Notes: generated by a model not told the origin, from the sequence alone. A DNA stretch of 64,000 nucleotides from Bacillus sp. FJAT-27445 (GCF_001510665.1 NZ_LMTI01000003.1:583039-647038), one strand, 5' to 3'; shown: positions 1 through 9,256, counted from the stretch's first letter. Numbers and translations: made by a program.

Positions 1-20
1 TTGCTTGAAAGTGTCTTCAT
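1..20. repeat. Right arm of a palindromic 46-bp repeat, cut by the window edge
   Basis: Bases 5-20 are identical to the last 16 bases of the palindromic repeat at 40671-40716 (arm ending in GTGTCTTCAT). The left arm would lie outside the window. The real start of the next gene is at 89, so the repeat is intergenic. Confidence 0.6.
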
Positions 21-88
21 CTCTGCCGCATTTTATTTACACACAAAAAAGCCTTAAACATTACCATTTCCCTAAGGAGGTAGCTGCG

Positions 89-1006
89 TTGAAACGTATA
101 CTTGACTGTACCGCGTCCGATTTTGCGAAGATGAACGGGCAGGAAATTAAAAAGTCCATTCTCGCCTCGGAAGGCAGGACCATTTTAGCTGAGGTCATCG
201 GGTCGTTTACCCCGCTTTACCCTGCTGTTACGAACGCTGAAATGGTGGCAGCGTTTGGTGCCGACCTAATTTTGCTTAACTTCTTTGATGTTTTCAAGCC
301 GGAAATACAGGGGATGTCGGCAACAGAGCCAGAGGAGATTGTACATAAGCTAAAACAGCTTGTTGGCAGGCCGATTGGTTTGAATCTTGAACCGGTTGAT
401 CTGTCTGCTGAAAAGCTTGAAGCACTCACCGAGCTCCCGGAAGGCCGGATTGCAACCGAGAGATCTCTCCGGCGTGCGAGGGAGCTGGGCTTTGACTTTG
501 TATGCCTGACGGGTAACCCGAAGACAGGTGTCTCAAATGCGGAGATAACGAAGGCGATTGCGGTGGCGCGTGATGTTTTTGGCCCGGAAGGCTTGATCAT
601 CGCTGGGAAAATGCATGGGGCCGGGGTGGCCGGTGAAACAGGCAGCAGCCTGATGGGGGAAGATGTCCTTCACGGGTTTATCGAAGCCGGCGCGGATATT
701 ATCCTCATTCCATCACCGGGAACCGTTCCCGGCTTTACGATAGCAAAAACAGCCAGGCTAGTAGACATCGTTCATGAGAAGGGCGCACTTGCCATCCTCA
801 CGACCGGGACAAGCCAGGAAGGATCGGATGAAGCGACAATTCGGCAAATTGCCCTGAATAGCAAGATGGCCGGCGCCGACCTTTACCATATTGGTGATGC
901 GGGAGCCAATGGAATCGCCCTGCCGGAAAACATCATGGCCTATTCCATAGTCATCCGAGGCAAGCGGCATACGTATGTCCGAATGGCGGCATCGGTAATG
1001 AGGTAG
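89..1006 (+). CDS. Conserved TIM-barrel-like protein of unknown function
   Basis: A 305-residue soluble protein. The open frame runs upstream to the window edge, but TTG at 89 follows a strong AAGGAGG site at 74-80 and gives the natural N-terminus MKRILDCTASDF. Glycine-rich strand ends (GLIIAGKMHGAGVAGE, GADIILIPSPGTVPGF) suggest a (beta/alpha)8 barrel that binds a phosphate. I recall similar proteins annotated as DUF7916, or misannotated as haloacid dehalogenase-like hydrolases; no reaction can be assigned. No signal peptide or membrane segment. It precedes secG without an obvious terminator. Gene call firm, function unknown. Confidence 0.75.
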   Translation: MKRILDCTASDFAKMNGQEIKKSILASEGRTILAEVIGSFTPLYPAVTNAEMVAAFGADLILLNFFDVFKPEIQGMSATEPEEIVHKLKQLVGRPIGLNLEPVDLSAEKLEALTELPEGRIATERSLRRARELGFDFVCLTGNPKTGVSNAEITKAIAVARDVFGPEGLIIAGKMHGAGVAGETGSSLMGEDVLHGFIEAGADIILIPSPGTVPGFTIAKTARLVDIVHEKGALAILTTGTSQEGSDEATIRQIALNSKMAGADLYHIGDAGANGIALPENIMAYSIVIRGKRHTYVRMAASVMR

Positions 1007-1076
1007 GTTTTTAGGGAAAATAGAAGGCCGGTTTTAACATGTCAAGCAAGTCAGGTTAAAACCACCAATCCCGCTA

Positions 1077-1104
1077 TTGTGAAAAACGGGATTATATGTT
1101 AAAT
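1077..1104 (+). promoter_or_regulatory. Candidate sigma-A promoter of secG
   Basis: TTGTGA at 1077-1082 and TTAAAT at 1099-1104 are 16 bp apart, about 40 bp before the secG start. The -10 matches the consensus at only four of six positions. Confidence 0.35.
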
Positions 1105-1145
1105 TAGAAGTACTGTGAATGAACGTCTAACAGGAGGTGGCCTTC

Positions 1146-1379
1146 ATGCATCCATTGCTCGTAACATTATTGGTAATCGTATCAATCGGACTTATCGTCG
1201 TTGTATTATTACAATCTGGCCGTAGCGCGGGTCTTTCCGGCGCAATTTCCGGCGGGGCGGAGCAGCTTTTTGGTAAGCAGAAAGCACGCGGCATCGACTT
1301 GATCCTTCACCGGATCACGGTGGTACTGTCTGTGCTGTTCTTCATCTTAACCGTTGCCGTAACGTATTTCAAACTTTAA
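1146..1379 (+). CDS. secG: Preprotein translocase subunit SecG
   Basis: A 77-residue membrane protein, the small SecYEG subunit that assists SecA-driven export. It shows the Bacillus SecG pattern: a first membrane helix at about residues 3-22, the conserved [20 protein letters not shown] loop, then [16 protein letters not shown] and a second helix. ATG 1146 was chosen over GTG 1137 because AGGAGGTG at 1132-1139 is correctly spaced for it and overlaps the GTG. A terminator follows. In B. subtilis secG also precedes the esterase-rnr-smpB-ssrA block. Confidence 0.95.
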   Translation: MHPLLVTLLVIVSIGLIVVVLLQSGRSAGLSGAISGGAEQLFGKQKARGIDLILHRITVVLSVLFFILTVAVTYFKL

Positions 1380-1395
1380 TCAACGAAGAAATTGA

Positions 1396-1424
1396 GCCCG
1401 GCCTCGTGCCGGGCTTTATTTTTT
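1396..1424 (+). terminator. Rho-independent terminator after secG
   Basis: A perfect GCCCGGC/GCCGGGC stem (1396-1402 and 1408-1414) with a 5-nt loop, followed by TTTATTTTTT. Confidence 0.9.
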
Positions 1425-1532
1425 GCAAAGAGTTCAGTCAGGGTAATTTTTTATAACTGCCATCCTGTGAAAAAGGAGAATTGGCTATTTTTCACGAATT
1501 GGTGAAGAGGTTTGTGAAAAAGGAGCGATGGC

Positions 1533-2000
1533 ATGCTGAAATGGGCGGGGGCCGCAGGAATTTGTGTAAACGATGAAGGCAGAGTTTTGATGGTTTTGCA
1601 GGGAAAGCCTGAAGAAGTAAAGAAATGGTCGGTGCCATCCGGCGGCCTTGAAGAGGGAGAAAGCTTCCGAGAATGCTGCAGGCGCGAGTTTATGGAAGAG
1701 ACCGGTTTTATTATAGAGGTCTTTGACGAGGTGAGGGTGAAAACAGGTACATACGAAGGTTTTAAGGTGGAAGTCCATTACTATATCGTGAAAATTGTAG
1801 GTGGAAGCCGGAAAATCCAGGATCCGGATAACTTGATATATGATATAGCATGGAAATCCAAAGAGGAAATAGCAATATTGGACCTTTCTTTCCCTGAAGA
1901 CAGGGATTTTTTGCTTAGTTTCCTTGAAAAACGGCAATTATTTACCTTAAAGGGAAAACAATTGCTAAACGCAAAAATATTCGCCCCATTTCTTTTGTGA
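1533..2000 (+). CDS. Nudix hydrolase
   Basis: A 155-residue protein with a complete Nudix box at about residues 38-60: G-x5-E-x7-REFMEETGF, the metal-binding signature of enzymes that cleave nucleoside diphosphates linked to another moiety. The substrate cannot be read from sequence. ATG 1533 follows AGGAG at 1521-1525. The gene sits between secG and the esterase, where B. subtilis has none, so it looks like a local insertion. It is followed by about 120 bp of plain intergenic DNA. Confidence 0.85.
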   Translation: MLKWAGAAGICVNDEGRVLMVLQGKPEEVKKWSVPSGGLEEGESFRECCRREFMEETGFIIEVFDEVRVKTGTYEGFKVEVHYYIVKIVGGSRKIQDPDNLIYDIAWKSKEEIAILDLSFPEDRDFLLSFLEKRQLFTLKGKQLLNAKIFAPFLL

Positions 2001-2119
2001 TTCTCCCTTATCTAGATTTTCAGAAAACAAATCTTGGAAGTGTTAAGCCTTATTTCTGGAATGTGCGGCCGGCCTTTGCTAAAACTAAAGGAAGATAAGC
2101 AAAGAAGGAGTTAACAAAG

Positions 2120-2866
2120 ATGAAAGTTCAACCACCTAAGCCGTTTACATTCGAAGCCGGACCGCGTGCGGTGCTTCTCCTGCACGGATTTACCGGGAAC
2201 TCAGCGGATGTCCGCATGCTGGGCCGCTTCCTTGAGAAAAAAGGCTATACGAGCCACGCTCCTCACTATAAAGGCCATGGCGTACCACCTGAGGAACTGC
2301 TGAAAACGGGTCCCGATGATTGGTGGGAGGACGTTATGCAGGGCTATCAATTTTTAAAAGAAAAGGGATTTGACGAGATTGCGGTCGCAGGCCTGTCGCT
2401 TGGTGGAGTGTTCTCGCTCAAGCTGGGTTACACGGTTCCTGTAAAGGGTATTATTCCAATGTGTGCCCCGATGGACTTCCGAAGCGAGGAAACCATGTAT
2501 GAAGGGGTTCTTCACTATGCCCGCGAATACAAGGAGCATGAAGGGAAAACCCTTGAAGCGATAAACGAGGAAATGGAAGAGTTCAAGAAAACCCCGATGA
2601 CAACGCTAAAAGAGCTCCAGGAACTGATTGCTGATGTCCGGAGCCATGTCGACCTCATCTATGCTCCGTTGTTCGTCGTCCAGGCGCGCCATGACGGGAT
2701 GATAAACCCAAACAGTGCAAATATTATCTATAGTGAAGCAGAGTCGATTGACAAGAAAATCAAGTGGTACGAGGAATCTGGGCACGTCATCACCCTCGAT
2801 AAAGAGAAAGAACAGCTCCATGAGGATGTTTATGCGTTTCTAGAGAGCCTAGATTGGAAAGAATAA
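2120..2866 (+). CDS. est: Carboxylesterase, YvaK/Est30 type
   Basis: A 248-residue alpha/beta hydrolase that should hydrolyse short-chain carboxyl esters in the cytoplasm. The family triad is visible: Ser-93 in the nucleophile elbow GLSLGG, Asp-192 in ARHDGMI and His-222 in ESGHVI. The oxyanion motif HGFTGN lies at 22-27. Length equals B. subtilis YvaK. The start follows AAGGAG at 2104-2109. It lies directly upstream of rnr, as in B. subtilis, and is probably cotranscribed with it. Confidence 0.92.
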   Translation: MKVQPPKPFTFEAGPRAVLLLHGFTGNSADVRMLGRFLEKKGYTSHAPHYKGHGVPPEELLKTGPDDWWEDVMQGYQFLKEKGFDEIAVAGLSLGGVFSLKLGYTVPVKGIIPMCAPMDFRSEETMYEGVLHYAREYKEHEGKTLEAINEEMEEFKKTPMTTLKELQELIADVRSHVDLIYAPLFVVQARHDGMINPNSANIIYSEAESIDKKIKWYEESGHVITLDKEKEQLHEDVYAFLESLDWKE

Positions 2867-2896
2867 TAAGAAACACCCTGTAAGGGAGGGATTTGC

Positions 2897-5263
2897 TTGG
2901 AAGAAAACATTCAAGCACATATAGACAAGCTTTTGCAATATATGAGGGATGAAGCCTACAAGCCGCTAACTATCCAGGAGCTTGAGGAAGCATTCGGGAT
3001 TGAGGATTCGGCGGATTTCAAGGGATTTGTCAAGGCGCTCGTTCAGATGGAAGAAAAAGGGCTGGTCGTCAGGACCCGTTCGAACCGCTACGGCCTGCCG
3101 CAAAAAATGAATCTGATTCGCGGAAAGGTTGCCGGACACGCGAAGGGCTTCGCATTCGTTATGCCGGAAGAGCCGGGAATGGATGATATTTTCATACCTC
3201 CGAATGAGACAAACAATGCCATGCACGGAGATATTGTGCTGGTCCGTGTATCATCGGAAACATCGGGAGAGCGTCGGGAAGGGACGATTGTCCGCATTCT
3301 TGAGCGCGGCATCACCCAGATGGTCGGGACATATGTAGAAAGCAAGAGCTTCGGCTTCGTCATTCCTGATGAGAAAAAGTTCGCTGGTGATATTTTTATT
3401 CCAAAGGCCGCAAACGGAGGAGCCGTTGAAGGCCATAAGGTTGTTGTGAAAATTGTCAGCTATCCGGAAGGAAGGACGAGTGCGGAGGGCGAGGTTATTC
3501 AAATTCTCGGCCATAAAAATGACCCGGGCGTCGATATCCTGTCGGTCATCTACAAGCATGGCCTGCCGCTCGCATTTCCGGAAGAGGTTCTAGAGCAGGC
3601 GAACTCAGTACCGGATGAAATTGACGAACGGGACATGGAAGGGCGCCGCGACCTGAGAGATCAGGTTATCGTCACAATCGATGGTGAGGATGCAAAGGAC
3701 CTTGACGATGCTGTTACCGTAACAAAGCTCGACAACGGCAACTATAAGCTCGGCGTCCATATTGCCGACGTCAGCTATTATGTGACGGAAGGTTCGCCAA
3801 TTGATAGGGAAGCGGAAGAACGCGCGACCAGCGTGTATCTCGTTGACCGGGTCATCCCAATGATTCCGCACAGGTTATCGAATGGAATCTGTTCCTTGAA
3901 TCCAAGAGTAAACCGCCTGACACTTTCGTGTGAGATGGAACTTGATTCGAGCGGGCATGTAGTTAATCACGAGATTTTCCAAAGTGTCATCAAGACAACT
4001 GAACGGATGACATACAGCAATGTAAACAAAATACTCGTTGATAAAGATGAGGAAACACGCAGCCGCTATGAAACGCTTGTCCCAATGTTCGAGCTAATGG
4101 AAGAGTTGGCTTCCGTATTACGTAAAAAAAGAATGGACCGCGGCGCAATCGATTTTGATTTTAAAGAATCAAAGGTCTTGGTGGAAGAGGACGGAAAGCC
4201 AATTGACGTCGTAATCCGCGAGCGCTCCGTTGCCGAGAAGCTCATTGAAGAGTTCATGCTTGCCGCCAACGAGACGGTCGCTGAACATTTTCACTGGATG
4301 GAAGTTCCGTTCATCTACCGGATTCACGAGGACCCGAAAGAGGAAAAGCTGCGCAGGTTTTTTGAATTCATTACAAACTTTGGCTACCTCGTTCGGGGGA
4401 CGGCCAATCAGGTGCATCCGCGCGCCCTTCAGGAAATTATCGAAGAAGTTCAGGGCAAGCCGGAAGAAATGGTCGTTTCAACTGTGATGCTCCGTTCCAT
4501 GCAGCAGGCGAAGTATTACCCTGACAGCCTTGGCCACTTCGGGCTCTCAACCGAATTCTATACACATTTCACCTCCCCGATCCGCCGTTATCCGGACTTG
4601 ATCGTTCACAGGCTGATCAGGACATACTTGATAAATGGAAAACTGGATCAAGCAACCCGCGAAAAATGGGATGCAAGGCTCCCGGAGATTGCCGAGCACT
4701 CGTCCAAAATGGAGCGCCGCGCAGTTGACGCCGAGCGGGAGACGGACGAACTGAAAAAAGCGGAATTCATGGCCGACAAAATTGGTGAGGAATACGATGG
4801 CATTATTTCCTCGGTTACAAACTTCGGAATGTTTGTTGAACTTCCGAATACGATTGAAGGCCTCGTCCATGTCAGCTATATGACGGACGACTATTACCGC
4901 TATGACGAGCGCCATTTCGCAATGATTGGCGAACGTACCGGAAACGTGTTCCGTATCGGTGACGAGATTACTGTCCGCGTCATTAATGTAAACAAAGACG
5001 AGAGGTCGATTGATTTTGAAATCGTCGGCATGAAAGGAACAAGGCGCGAACGGAGCGGGGAAGGCCGCATTTTCAGGACGAACAGTACGGCAAAGAAGCC
5101 AACCAAAGGCAAGGAAGGTGGACGCGGTTCCACATCCAAAAGCATTGGCCGCACGGAGCCTGGTGCTACGGGGGATGGCGATAAGGCCAAGAAGAAAAAG
5201 AAACGGAAATTTTACGAAAACGTCCCTAAGAACAAGAGCGTAAAGCGGAAAAATAAACGGTAG
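2897..5263 (+). CDS. rnr: Ribonuclease R
   Basis: A 788-residue 3'-5' exoribonuclease that degrades structured RNA and works with the SmpB/tmRNA system. Domains in order: N-terminal winged helix (about 1-65), cold-shock OB folds (about 70-210), catalytic RNB domain with the metal-binding aspartates in [13 protein letters not shown] at 261-273, S1 domain ([17 protein letters not shown]) and a basic C-terminal tail rich in lysine and arginine. TTG 2897 follows GGGAGGG at 2884-2890. Only 30 bp separate it from the esterase stop. It lies upstream of smpB and ssrA, which fits its quality-control role. Confidence 0.95.
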   Translation: MEENIQAHIDKLLQYMRDEAYKPLTIQELEEAFGIEDSADFKGFVKALVQMEEKGLVVRTRSNRYGLPQKMNLIRGKVAGHAKGFAFVMPEEPGMDDIFIPPNETNNAMHGDIVLVRVSSETSGERREGTIVRILERGITQMVGTYVESKSFGFVIPDEKKFAGDIFIPKAANGGAVEGHKVVVKIVSYPEGRTSAEGEVIQILGHKNDPGVDILSVIYKHGLPLAFPEEVLEQANSVPDEIDERDMEGRRDLRDQVIVTIDGEDAKDLDDAVTVTKLDNGNYKLGVHIADVSYYVTEGSPIDREAEERATSVYLVDRVIPMIPHRLSNGICSLNPRVNRLTLSCEMELDSSGHVVNHEIFQSVIKTTERMTYSNVNKILVDKDEETRSRYETLVPMFELMEELASVLRKKRMDRGAIDFDFKESKVLVEEDGKPIDVVIRERSVAEKLIEEFMLAANETVAEHFHWMEVPFIYRIHEDPKEEKLRRFFEFITNFGYLVRGTANQVHPRALQEIIEEVQGKPEEMVVSTVMLRSMQQAKYYPDSLGHFGLSTEFYTHFTSPIRRYPDLIVHRLIRTYLINGKLDQATREKWDARLPEIAEHSSKMERRAVDAERETDELKKAEFMADKIGEEYDGIISSVTNFGMFVELPNTIEGLVHVSYMTDDYYRYDERHFAMIGERTGNVFRIGDEITVRVINVNKDERSIDFEIVGMKGTRRERSGEGRIFRTNSTAKKPTKGKEGGRGSTSKSIGRTEPGATGDGDKAKKKKKRKFYENVPKNKSVKRKNKR

Positions 5264-5319
5264 ATGTGGCTGGCGGTATTCGTTCCGAAAACCGGCCGGT
5301 GAATTGCCGCAGCAAAATG

Positions 5320-5345
5320 GAGGGCCTCGCGGAGGCTCTCTTTCA
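5320..5345 (+). terminator. Probable terminator after rnr
   Basis: A 9-bp stem GAGGGCCTC/GAGGCTCTC with a GCG loop (one G-U pair). Only TTT follows, so termination may be partial. Confidence 0.5.
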
Positions 5346-5360
5346 ATCTCGGCCCATTCA

Positions 5361-5389
5361 TTGTGGGAAACGAGAAATTTTGCTACAAT
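5361..5389 (+). promoter_or_regulatory. Candidate sigma-A promoter of smpB
   Basis: TTGTGG (5361-5366) and TACAAT (5384-5389) with an ideal 17-bp spacer, 25 bp before the smpB start. Confidence 0.6.
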
Positions 5390-5413
5390 TAAGGAATGTT
5401 AGGGGGAGTCAGC

Positions 5414-5881
5414 ATGCCTAAAGGTTTTGGGAAAACAGTCGCGCAAAATAAAAAAGCGTACCATGACTATTTTATAGAAGAGACATATGAAGCCGGAATC
5501 GTGCTGCAAGGGACCGAGATTAAATCGATCCGTGCCGGCAAGGTCCAATTGAAGGATTCGTATGCTAGAATCCACAATGGCGAGATGTTCCTTTACAGTG
5601 TCCATATTTCCCCGTATGAACAAGGGAACCGCTACAACCATGATCCGCTCAGGACTAGGAAGCTTCTTTTGCATAAACGGGAAATCATGAAACTGCTCGG
5701 CGAAACGAAGGAAGCGGGATTTGCGCTTGTACCTTTGAAAATGTACCTGAAAAACGGATACGCCAAAGTGCTTATCGGCCTTGCGAAAGGGAAGAAGAAG
5801 TACGACAAGCGCGAGGACCTGAAGCAGAAGGAAGCAAAGCGTGATATCGAGCGCGCCTTCCGTGAACGCCAGAAAATGTAA
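5414..5881 (+). CDS. smpB: SsrA-binding protein SmpB
   Basis: A 155-residue partner of tmRNA. It delivers tmRNA to stalled ribosomes for trans-translation and mimics the anticodon side of tRNA. Typical blocks are visible: [52 protein letters not shown] and a basic C-terminal tail that enters the mRNA channel. ATG 5414 was chosen because it follows AGGGGGAG at 5401-5408; the open frame extends 18 bp further upstream without a better start. It lies about 150 bp upstream of ssrA. Confidence 0.96.
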   Translation: MPKGFGKTVAQNKKAYHDYFIEETYEAGIVLQGTEIKSIRAGKVQLKDSYARIHNGEMFLYSVHISPYEQGNRYNHDPLRTRKLLLHKREIMKLLGETKEAGFALVPLKMYLKNGYAKVLIGLAKGKKKYDKREDLKQKEAKRDIERAFRERQKM

Positions 5882-5910
5882 GGGAAGGCTGGGAAACCAA
5901 GTCCTTCCTA

Positions 5911-5938
5911 TTGAAAATCTGGCTGTTTGTGATATAAT
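5911..5938 (+). promoter_or_regulatory. Promoter of ssrA
   Basis: TTGAAA (5911-5916) and a perfect TATAAT (5933-5938) with 16 bp between. Transcription should begin near 5945, giving a leader of about 90 nt that RNase processing would remove before the mature tmRNA 5' end at 6035. Confidence 0.75.
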
Positions 5939-6122
5939 AAGAACTGTCGCAGGGTCACTGCGGCACATAATCTAAGCTCATACTCTGAGCTTTCCGACGT
6001 CCGGCAATATAACAATTGCCGCTCATACTACAATGGGGACGCTACGGATTCGACAGGGGTAGTTCGAGCTTAGGTTGCGAGTCGAGGGGATCGGCCTCGT
6101 TAAAACGTCAACGCCTATAACT

Positions 6123-6158
6123 GGCAAAACTAACAACAACCTAGCTTTCGCAGCTTAA
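6123..6158 (+). other. tmRNA proteolysis-tag reading frame
   Basis: Eleven codons and TAA encode GKTNNNLAFAA. With the alanine carried by tmRNA the tag is AGKTNNNLAFAA, close to known Bacillus tags and ending in the hydrophobic-Ala-Ala degron read by ClpXP. Confidence 0.92.
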
Positions 6159-6377
6159 TAACTGCATAGCTGTTCGCCCCTCCATTGCCTATGTGGTAGG
6201 GTAGCGGACTCACTCTTAGTAGGCTACGCCGGATTCCACCGTCTGAGGATGAAGGAAGAGAACAACCAGGCTAGCTGACCAAACGCCTGTCGACAGGCAG
6301 ATGGCTCAGCGAATCGCGAATATGTCGACTACACTCGTAGAAGCCTAAGTGCCGATATCTTTGGACGTGGGTTCGAT

Positions 6378-6650
6378 TAGCAAATAGTCGCCTTGCATAG
6401 TAATATGCAAGTGAAAATCTGGCTTTATCGGTGAAACCTAAGTCGCACATGTGCGATAAGGCAATGCCGAGCGGTATGTGGAGCAATCCAACAGCCGTGT
6501 ATCGACTTATAGGCTGCCCAAGCGGCAGTACTAGGATGCATAATCTGTCCGGGAACCGGGCAAAACTAAATTATGCATAATACGCCAGAGGGCCTTCACT
6601 GAAGGTTCAAGATATAGTCAGTGCCATTATCGAAAGAATGGAATAGCACG
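6378..6650 (+). mobile_element. Group I self-splicing intron in the tmRNA T-loop
   Basis: A 273-nt insertion after T6377 ends with G6650, the required terminal guanosine. P1 can form between exon CGAT (6374-6377) and GTCG (6387-6390), with the diagnostic U-G pair at the splice site. A perfect P2-like hairpin CTTGCATA/TATGCAAG lies at 6392-6411. A P8-like hairpin CCTTC/GAAGG (6593-6605) directly precedes the classic S element AAGATATAGTC (6609-6619). There is no room for a homing endonuclease, so the intron is not autonomously mobile. I recall reports of group I introns at this tmRNA site in some bacteria. The subgroup was not assigned. Confidence 0.88.
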
Positions 6651-6661
6651 TCCCACCGTCT

Positions 6662-6695
6662 CCACCAATACATAATTGGTGGTTTTTTCTTTTTT
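6662..6695 (+). terminator. ssrA terminator overlapping the CCA end
   Basis: A perfect CCACCAAT/ATTGGTGG stem (6662-6669 and 6675-6682) with a run of T. Its left arm contains the encoded CCA end of tmRNA, so 3' processing must trim into it. Confidence 0.9.
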
Positions 6696-6860
6696 ATAAT
6701 AACTTTTTCAGGAACAAAAGAGGGAGGAAACGTAGGTTACTCCATAAAATGTAGTTCTTTAAAATTCAGTGGAAAATTTCCGGTAATTTTAGGAAAAGTA
6801 TGAATAAATGGTTCTTCACCATAAGTGTTGGTTTATGATTAAAAATGCCTAACTTATATG

Positions 6861-7130
6861 TTGATTGGAGTGGAGGGCACCGACTCCTCGAAAACGCTAC
6901 GCGTTTCCTTCGTGCGTGGGATTATTCAGGGATGCAGCGGCAATGTGGAGGCGCGAGCGCCGAGGAGGCTCCAAACTGCTCCTGCGCCAAAGAATATTCG
7001 AAGATGCTATCTTCAGCTCGTCGCAAAGCCCTTGATGTTTTTCGAGAAGCTTATTCATGGAGTAAATTCCAAGCAGCGGCTTTGACGCCCCGCGGAAAGC
7101 GTGTGCCCGTAGCGCAAATCAACACATCCG
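6861..7130. repeat. Probable dispersed Bacillaceae extragenic repeat
   Basis: This GC-richer block begins with TTGATTGGAGTGGAGGGCAC. It carries GGCGCGAGCGCCGAGGAGGCTC in its middle (split here as GGCGCGAGCGCC and GAGGAGGCTC) and ends CCCCGCGGAAAGCGTG then AAATCAACACA. These blocks match, from memory, a non-coding repeat frequent between genes in many Bacillaceae. The 99-codon open frame across it is probably spurious. Nothing else is seen between the ssrA terminator and the riboswitch region. Confidence 0.55.
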
Positions 7131-7350
7131 TTAAAACCTGGTGAAGAACACGAAAAAATACTTATTTACCTAAATCGGCTTAAGCAATTTAATCTTTTAT
7201 ATGAGAAGCGGCAATAGCCGTTTCTCATTTCTTTTTTATAGGTAACCCATCTATGTTTCTTAAGAATTTCCTTTCCATATTTCCTCTATTCCTAATAGTC
7301 AGAATTCATGAATTATAGTAAAATACCTTTTTTTGTCGAATATTATCTGT

Positions 7351-7356
7351 TATAAT
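7351..7356 (+). promoter_or_regulatory. Candidate -10 box upstream of the guanine riboswitch
   Basis: A perfect TATAAT 27 bp before the aptamer. No good -35 is seen at the proper spacing; TTGTCG at 7333 is only 12 bp away. Confidence 0.4.
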
Positions 7357-7382
7357 CCATTTACTAATAATTATATAGTTTT

Positions 7383-7452
7383 CACTCATATAATCGCAGG
7401 GATATGGCCTGCAAGTTTCTACCGAGCCCCGTAAAGGTTTCGACTATGAGTG
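7383..7452 (+). promoter_or_regulatory. Guanine-class purine riboswitch aptamer
   Basis: P1 pairs CACTCAT (7383-7389) with ATGAGTG (7446-7452). The conserved joining and loop bases are present: ATAATCG, GATATGG in L2, GTTTCTACC and CCGTAAA in L3, and GACTATGAG. The specificity base, position 74 in xpt numbering, is the C at 7444 (GAC), which marks guanine/hypoxanthine rather than adenine recognition. P3 contains one bulge. It controls the transporter and deaminase operon downstream. Confidence 0.95.
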
Positions 7453-7455
7453 GCG

Positions 7456-7567
7456 ATATTCTTGTGTTCAAATCTCTTATTTAATAGTTAAGAGACCAAT
7501 TTTGATTTGGGAGCCCAAGAAATATTGTTCACTCATCTGTGTGTACAATATTTCTTGGGCTTTTTTT
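7456..7567 (+). terminator. Riboswitch expression platform with intrinsic terminator
   Basis: The terminator hairpin pairs GCCCAAGAAATATTGT (7513-7528) with its exact complement ending at 7560, then seven T. The segment ATATTCTTG (7456-7464), just after P1, is complementary to CAAGAAATAT (7516-7525) with one bulge, so it can act as antiterminator. Ligand-bound P1 should free the terminator, giving an OFF switch. Confidence 0.85.
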
Positions 7568-7647
7568 GATGAATTTTTTAAAAAAGCGATATACCGTTCT
7601 TTAGCATTTAAAAATACCTTTTTAAAAAATAGAAAGTGAGGCCAGAT

Positions 7648-8484
7648 ATGACACACAGAAGATTCCCTTATATCATCTTGGCTCCAGGTTTAATTCTTTT
7701 AATTCTGTTCTTGGTATTGCCTCTGATATCCATCATTTTTCCGACATTCTTTGATGGGGGATTTACCCTCGCGAATTATACTTCATTCTTCATGGATGAT
7801 TACAATTTAGGTATTTTATGGCGGACGATTAAAATTTCACTGGTTGTGACGTTGATTTGCGTAGCTATGGGAGTTCCGACAGCCTACTATATTTCCCAAA
7901 GTCCGAAGAAGTGGCGTGGCCTGTTGATGTCTTTAACATTATTTCCGTTACTGACAAATTCAGTTGTACGAAGTTTTGCATGGATTACCATTTTAGGAAA
8001 AGATGGTGTAGCGAATAATATTTTAATGGACGCAGGCTTGATTTCCGAACCACTTACTTTACTGTATACGGAATTTTCGATAGTGATTGGGTCCGTGTAT
8101 CTGTTCTTACCTTTAATGGTCATTACCTTAGTAGGGATTTTAGAAAATATTGAGACTGAAATTATGGAAGCGGCAGAAACATTAGGTGCCAATCGCTTTA
8201 TCGCTTTTATTAAGGTCATATTGCCATTAAGTGTACCAGGGATTATTGTTGGCAGTATTTTGGTATTCACAGGAACGATGACAGCCTATACAACCCCACA
8301 ATTATTGGGTGGAAACCGAAATATCATGCTAGCTACCTTCTTGTATCAGAGTGCAACTGCATTAGGCAACTGGCAAGGTGCAAGTGTCATTGCCTTGATT
8401 ATGATTGTGGTCACTCTAATCGTAATGAAGTTATTTAACGTGGTGGCCAAACGCATGGATAAGAGAGGTGAGGTAAGTGCGTAA
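7648..8484 (+). CDS. ABC transporter permease, PotB type (putative purine uptake)
   Basis: A 278-residue inner-membrane protein with about six helices. The EAA coupling loop is EAAETLGANRFIAFIKVILP. It resembles PotB of spermidine/putrescine importers. ATG 7648 was preferred to GTG 7636 because AAAGTGAGG at 7633-7641 is spaced correctly for it. It is the first gene behind the guanine riboswitch and overlaps the second permease by 8 bp. Family membership says polyamine-type importer; the riboswitch and downstream deaminases suggest a purine base or nucleoside as substrate (inference). Confidence 0.88.
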   Translation: MTHRRFPYIILAPGLILLILFLVLPLISIIFPTFFDGGFTLANYTSFFMDDYNLGILWRTIKISLVVTLICVAMGVPTAYYISQSPKKWRGLLMSLTLFPLLTNSVVRSFAWITILGKDGVANNILMDAGLISEPLTLLYTEFSIVIGSVYLFLPLMVITLVGILENIETEIMEAAETLGANRFIAFIKVILPLSVPGIIVGSILVFTGTMTAYTTPQLLGGNRNIMLATFLYQSATALGNWQGASVIALIMIVVTLIVMKLFNVVAKRMDKRGEVSA

Positions 8485-9256
8485 ACAGATTGGCTTAAAA
8501 ATCTTTGCGGGTTTGGTATTTGCGTTTCTATTTGTTCCCTTACTCATTATTGTCATAACCTCTTTTGGAGCGAATTCAACGATTCAATTCCCGATTGAAG
8601 GCTTTACTTTTGACTGGTACAGCAAGGTGTTTAGCAATGAATCCTTTATGGACAGCTTCTTTCTTAGTTTACAAATCGCTTTTTTTGGAACGGTTTTGGC
8701 ACTATTAGTCGGGGTACCGGCTGCTTATTCGTTGGCGCGCCACAACGTATTTGGGCGTAGTTGGATTAAAAGCTTCTTTCTTTCACCGACAATTGTACCG
8801 GGTTTGGTCGTTGGATATTCATTGTATCAATTTATTGTAATACGTTTCCAATTTCCGGTTATTCAAGGCTTGCTGCTGGGCCACTTTTTGATTTGTTTGC
8901 CCTACATCATTCGAGTAGTAGGCTCGACCATCGAACAATTAGATACCTCGATTGAAGAAGTATCATGGACATTGGGCTGCACTAAATTACAAACATTTAG
9001 CAAAGTGGTTTTGCCGAATATTACCTCAGGTATTTTTGCTTCCTTTATGCTGGCATTCATTAATTCTTTTAACAATATTCCGGTATCACAGTTTTTATCA
9101 GGCCCCGGAGTGACCATGCTGCCAACAAGCCTAATGAATTACATTGAATATAACTATGATCCATCTGTATCAGCATTATCGGTAATTTTAATGCTGGGCA
9201 CGGTCGTTCTGATGTTCATTATTGAAAAGACATTAGGGTTAGCAAGTATTTCATAG
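8477..9256 (+). CDS. ABC transporter permease, PotC type (putative purine uptake)
   Basis: A 259-residue membrane protein with about six helices and the coupling loop EEVSWTLGCTKLQTFSKVVLP. It should pair with the upstream permease as a heterodimer, as PotB and PotC do. GTG 8477 overlaps the end of the first permease, and GAGGTGAGG in that gene serves as its ribosome site. Its AT-rich codon use matches the rest of the 7.6-14.7 kb operon and differs from the GC-richer genes before and after. Confidence 0.88.
   Translation: MRKQIGLKIFAGLVFAFLFVPLLIIVITSFGANSTIQFPIEGFTFDWYSKVFSNESFMDSFFLSLQIAFFGTVLALLVGVPAAYSLARHNVFGRSWIKSFFLSPTIVPGLVVGYSLYQFIVIRFQFPVIQGLLLGHFLICLPYIIRVVGSTIEQLDTSIEEVSWTLGCTKLQTFSKVVLPNITSGIFASFMLAFINSFNNIPVSQFLSGPGVTMLPTSLMNYIEYNYDPSVSALSVILMLGTVVLMFIIEKTLGLASIS

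Larger units (their letters stand above)
6035..6667 (+). ncRNA. ssrA: tmRNA (ssrA), interrupted by a group I intron
   Basis: The gene starts GGGGACGCTACGGATTCGAC and ends CCGTCTCCACCA. The acceptor stem pairs GGGGACG (6035-6041) with CGTCTCC before ACCA, with one G-U at the third pair. The span is 633 nt against about 360 for Bacillus tmRNA. Removing 6378-6650 gives 360 nt and restores a T-arm, with GTGGG pairing CCCAC around the loop TTCGATT. The tag reading frame at 6123-6158 is intact. The molecule rescues stalled ribosomes with SmpB. Confidence 0.95.

Noticed and set aside
6035-6667. tmRNA 3' end as attachment site of a prophage or island
   Set aside because: No integrase and no second copy of the tmRNA 3' end was seen downstream; the extra length is explained by the intron.
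6621-6803. 60-codon open frame across the tmRNA 3' end
   Set aside because: It overlaps the intron, the tmRNA acceptor stem and the ssrA terminator; no ribosome site.
6845-7144. 99-codon open frame behind ssrA
   Set aside because: It lies on a block resembling a dispersed non-coding repeat, has no ribosome site and has no protein-like pattern.
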